Below, in pieces: positions 12,902-13,603 of a stretch of DNA of 13,603 nucleotides (the stretch's first letter is position 1; the number at the start of each line of letters is the position of its first letter). The DNA lies in NCBI GenBank assembly GCA_013696915.1, contig JACCXR010000490.1:1-13603 (forward strand), given 5' to 3'. The notes under the pieces were generated by a model. That model had not been told where the DNA came from and did no database searches. It saw only the letters and a list, made by a program, of their open reading frames with translations. This DNA is from Euzebyaceae bacterium (GTDB lineage Bacteria > Actinomycetota > Nitriliruptoria > Euzebyales > Egibacteraceae). Made by a program: the position numbers and the translations under genes.

Positions 12902-13603
12902 TCAGCGCAGTTCTTCGTCGTCGTGGTCGCCGATATTCGACTGGGCGAGCAGGATGGTCTCGATCTCGACGACCTCGCCGACGTCCTCGCCATCAAGCAC
13001 CTGCAGGATCGTGTCGAGGCCGAGCTGCCCCCAAGCGTACGGCCGCAACGCGATGGTCATGTCCTGCGCCCCGTCGCGGATGTTCGCCAGGCCGGTCTCG
13101 TTGCCGTCGAAGCCGGTGACGATGACCTCCTCGACCCGGTCCTGTTCCTCGAGGGCGCGGATCGCCCCCTCGGCGAGCTCGTCGTTGTTCGCGTAGATCG
13201 CCGTGACGTCAGGGTTCGCCGACAGCGCGTCCTGGGCGGCGGTGAGCCCCTGCTCCGCCGACAGGGGCGCGGCGTTCGTCTCGAAGACGATCGTCATCCC
13301 GGGGCAGTCCGACGCCATGAAATCCTTGTAACCCACCTCCATCTCCTCGACGAACGAGGCGCCGGCGGGGCCCTTGATCATCGCGATCGTCCCCTCGCCG
13401 CCGGCCTCCTCGCAGGTCCACTCGGCGATTTGCCGGCCGTAGGTCTCCCAGCGGGCGCCGACGAACGCGTCCTCGTACTCGGGCTCGACGTTGCGCGCGA
13501 TCGAGACGATCGTGATGTCCTGCGCGCGGGCGTCCTCGTACGCCGGCACGGCGGCGACCGAGTCGATCGGCGAGATCAGGATTCCGTCGACCCCCTGGGA
13601 GAT
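12902..13603 (-). CDS. ABC-type substrate-binding protein, N-terminus beyond right edge
   Basis: C-terminal 233 residues of a type I periplasmic (or lipid-anchored) binding protein of the ribose/sugar ABC importer class (Peripla_BP_4). The frame is open to the window edge and starts visibly with ISQGVDGILISPIDSVA, the end of the first lobe. Lobe motifs are GEGTIAMIKGPAGASFVEEM, YANNDELAEGAIRAL (NND near visible residue 139) and VTGFDGNE (near 164), the usual hinge and ligand-pocket region. Two cysteines (visible residues 64 and 100) may form a disulfide, fitting an exported protein. The signal peptide would be outside the window. It ends 3 bases before the hydroxylase FAD gene, so it is co-transcribed with it. 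No permease or ATPase lies downstream; they must be upstream, off the right edge, or absent. The ligand may be the pathway substrate rather than a sugar. Confidence 0.88.
   Translation of the reverse strand: MSQGVDGILISPIDSVAAVPAYEDARAQDITIVSIARNVEPEYEDAFVGARWETYGRQIAEWTCEEAGGEGTIAMIKGPAGASFVEEMEVGYKDFMASDCPGMTIVFETNAAPLSAEQGLTAAQDALSANPDVTAIYANNDELAEGAIRALEEQDRVEEVIVTGFDGNETGLANIRDGAQDMTIALRPYAWGQLGLDTILQVLDGEDVGEVVEIETILLAQSNIGDHDDEELR

Overview
This is a 13.6 kb piece of a high-GC bacterial chromosome, most likely from an actinobacterium. The evidence is GC-rich third positions, frequent GTG/TTG starts, 4-base gene overlaps, a probable leaderless GTG gene and the protein families present; the genus cannot be named from this window. 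No RNA gene, CRISPR array, insertion sequence or phage gene was seen.

Left part (about 1-1895) is an accessory, partly decayed stretch. A DUF433-type antitoxin and a DUF5615 PIN-like toxin form a minus-strand operon cut by the left edge. A plus-strand regulator follows that looks chimeric: about 32 residues resembling sigma-70 (ECF) region 2 run straight into a MarR-type winged-helix protein. Next is a small ribbon-helix-helix antitoxin whose MazF-like toxin is broken by an internal deletion and a +1 frameshift.

Middle part (1892-4412, minus strand) holds a short-type aconitase and a small DUF4395 membrane protein upstream of it.

Right part (4593-13603, minus strand) reads as one long operon entering from beyond the right edge. 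In order of transcription it encodes the end of a periplasmic sugar-type binding protein, the FAD, 2Fe-2S and molybdopterin subunits of a xanthine-dehydrogenase-family hydroxylase, a carboxymuconolactone-decarboxylase/AhpD-like protein, an amidinotransferase/arginine-deiminase-fold enzyme, an aldo/keto reductase, an ornithine-cyclodeaminase-family enzyme and a threonine-dehydratase-like PLP enzyme. Spacing is 0-40 bases, with several overlaps.

The set suggests import and catabolism of a nitrogen-rich, possibly guanidino-bearing or N-heterocyclic compound: hydroxylation by the molybdoenzyme, guanidino (or related C-N) hydrolysis, carbonyl reduction or oxidation, then deamination by the two amino-acid enzymes. 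The exact substrate cannot be read from the sequence. I do not recognise this combination as a named pathway, and it is the best candidate here for an undescribed system.
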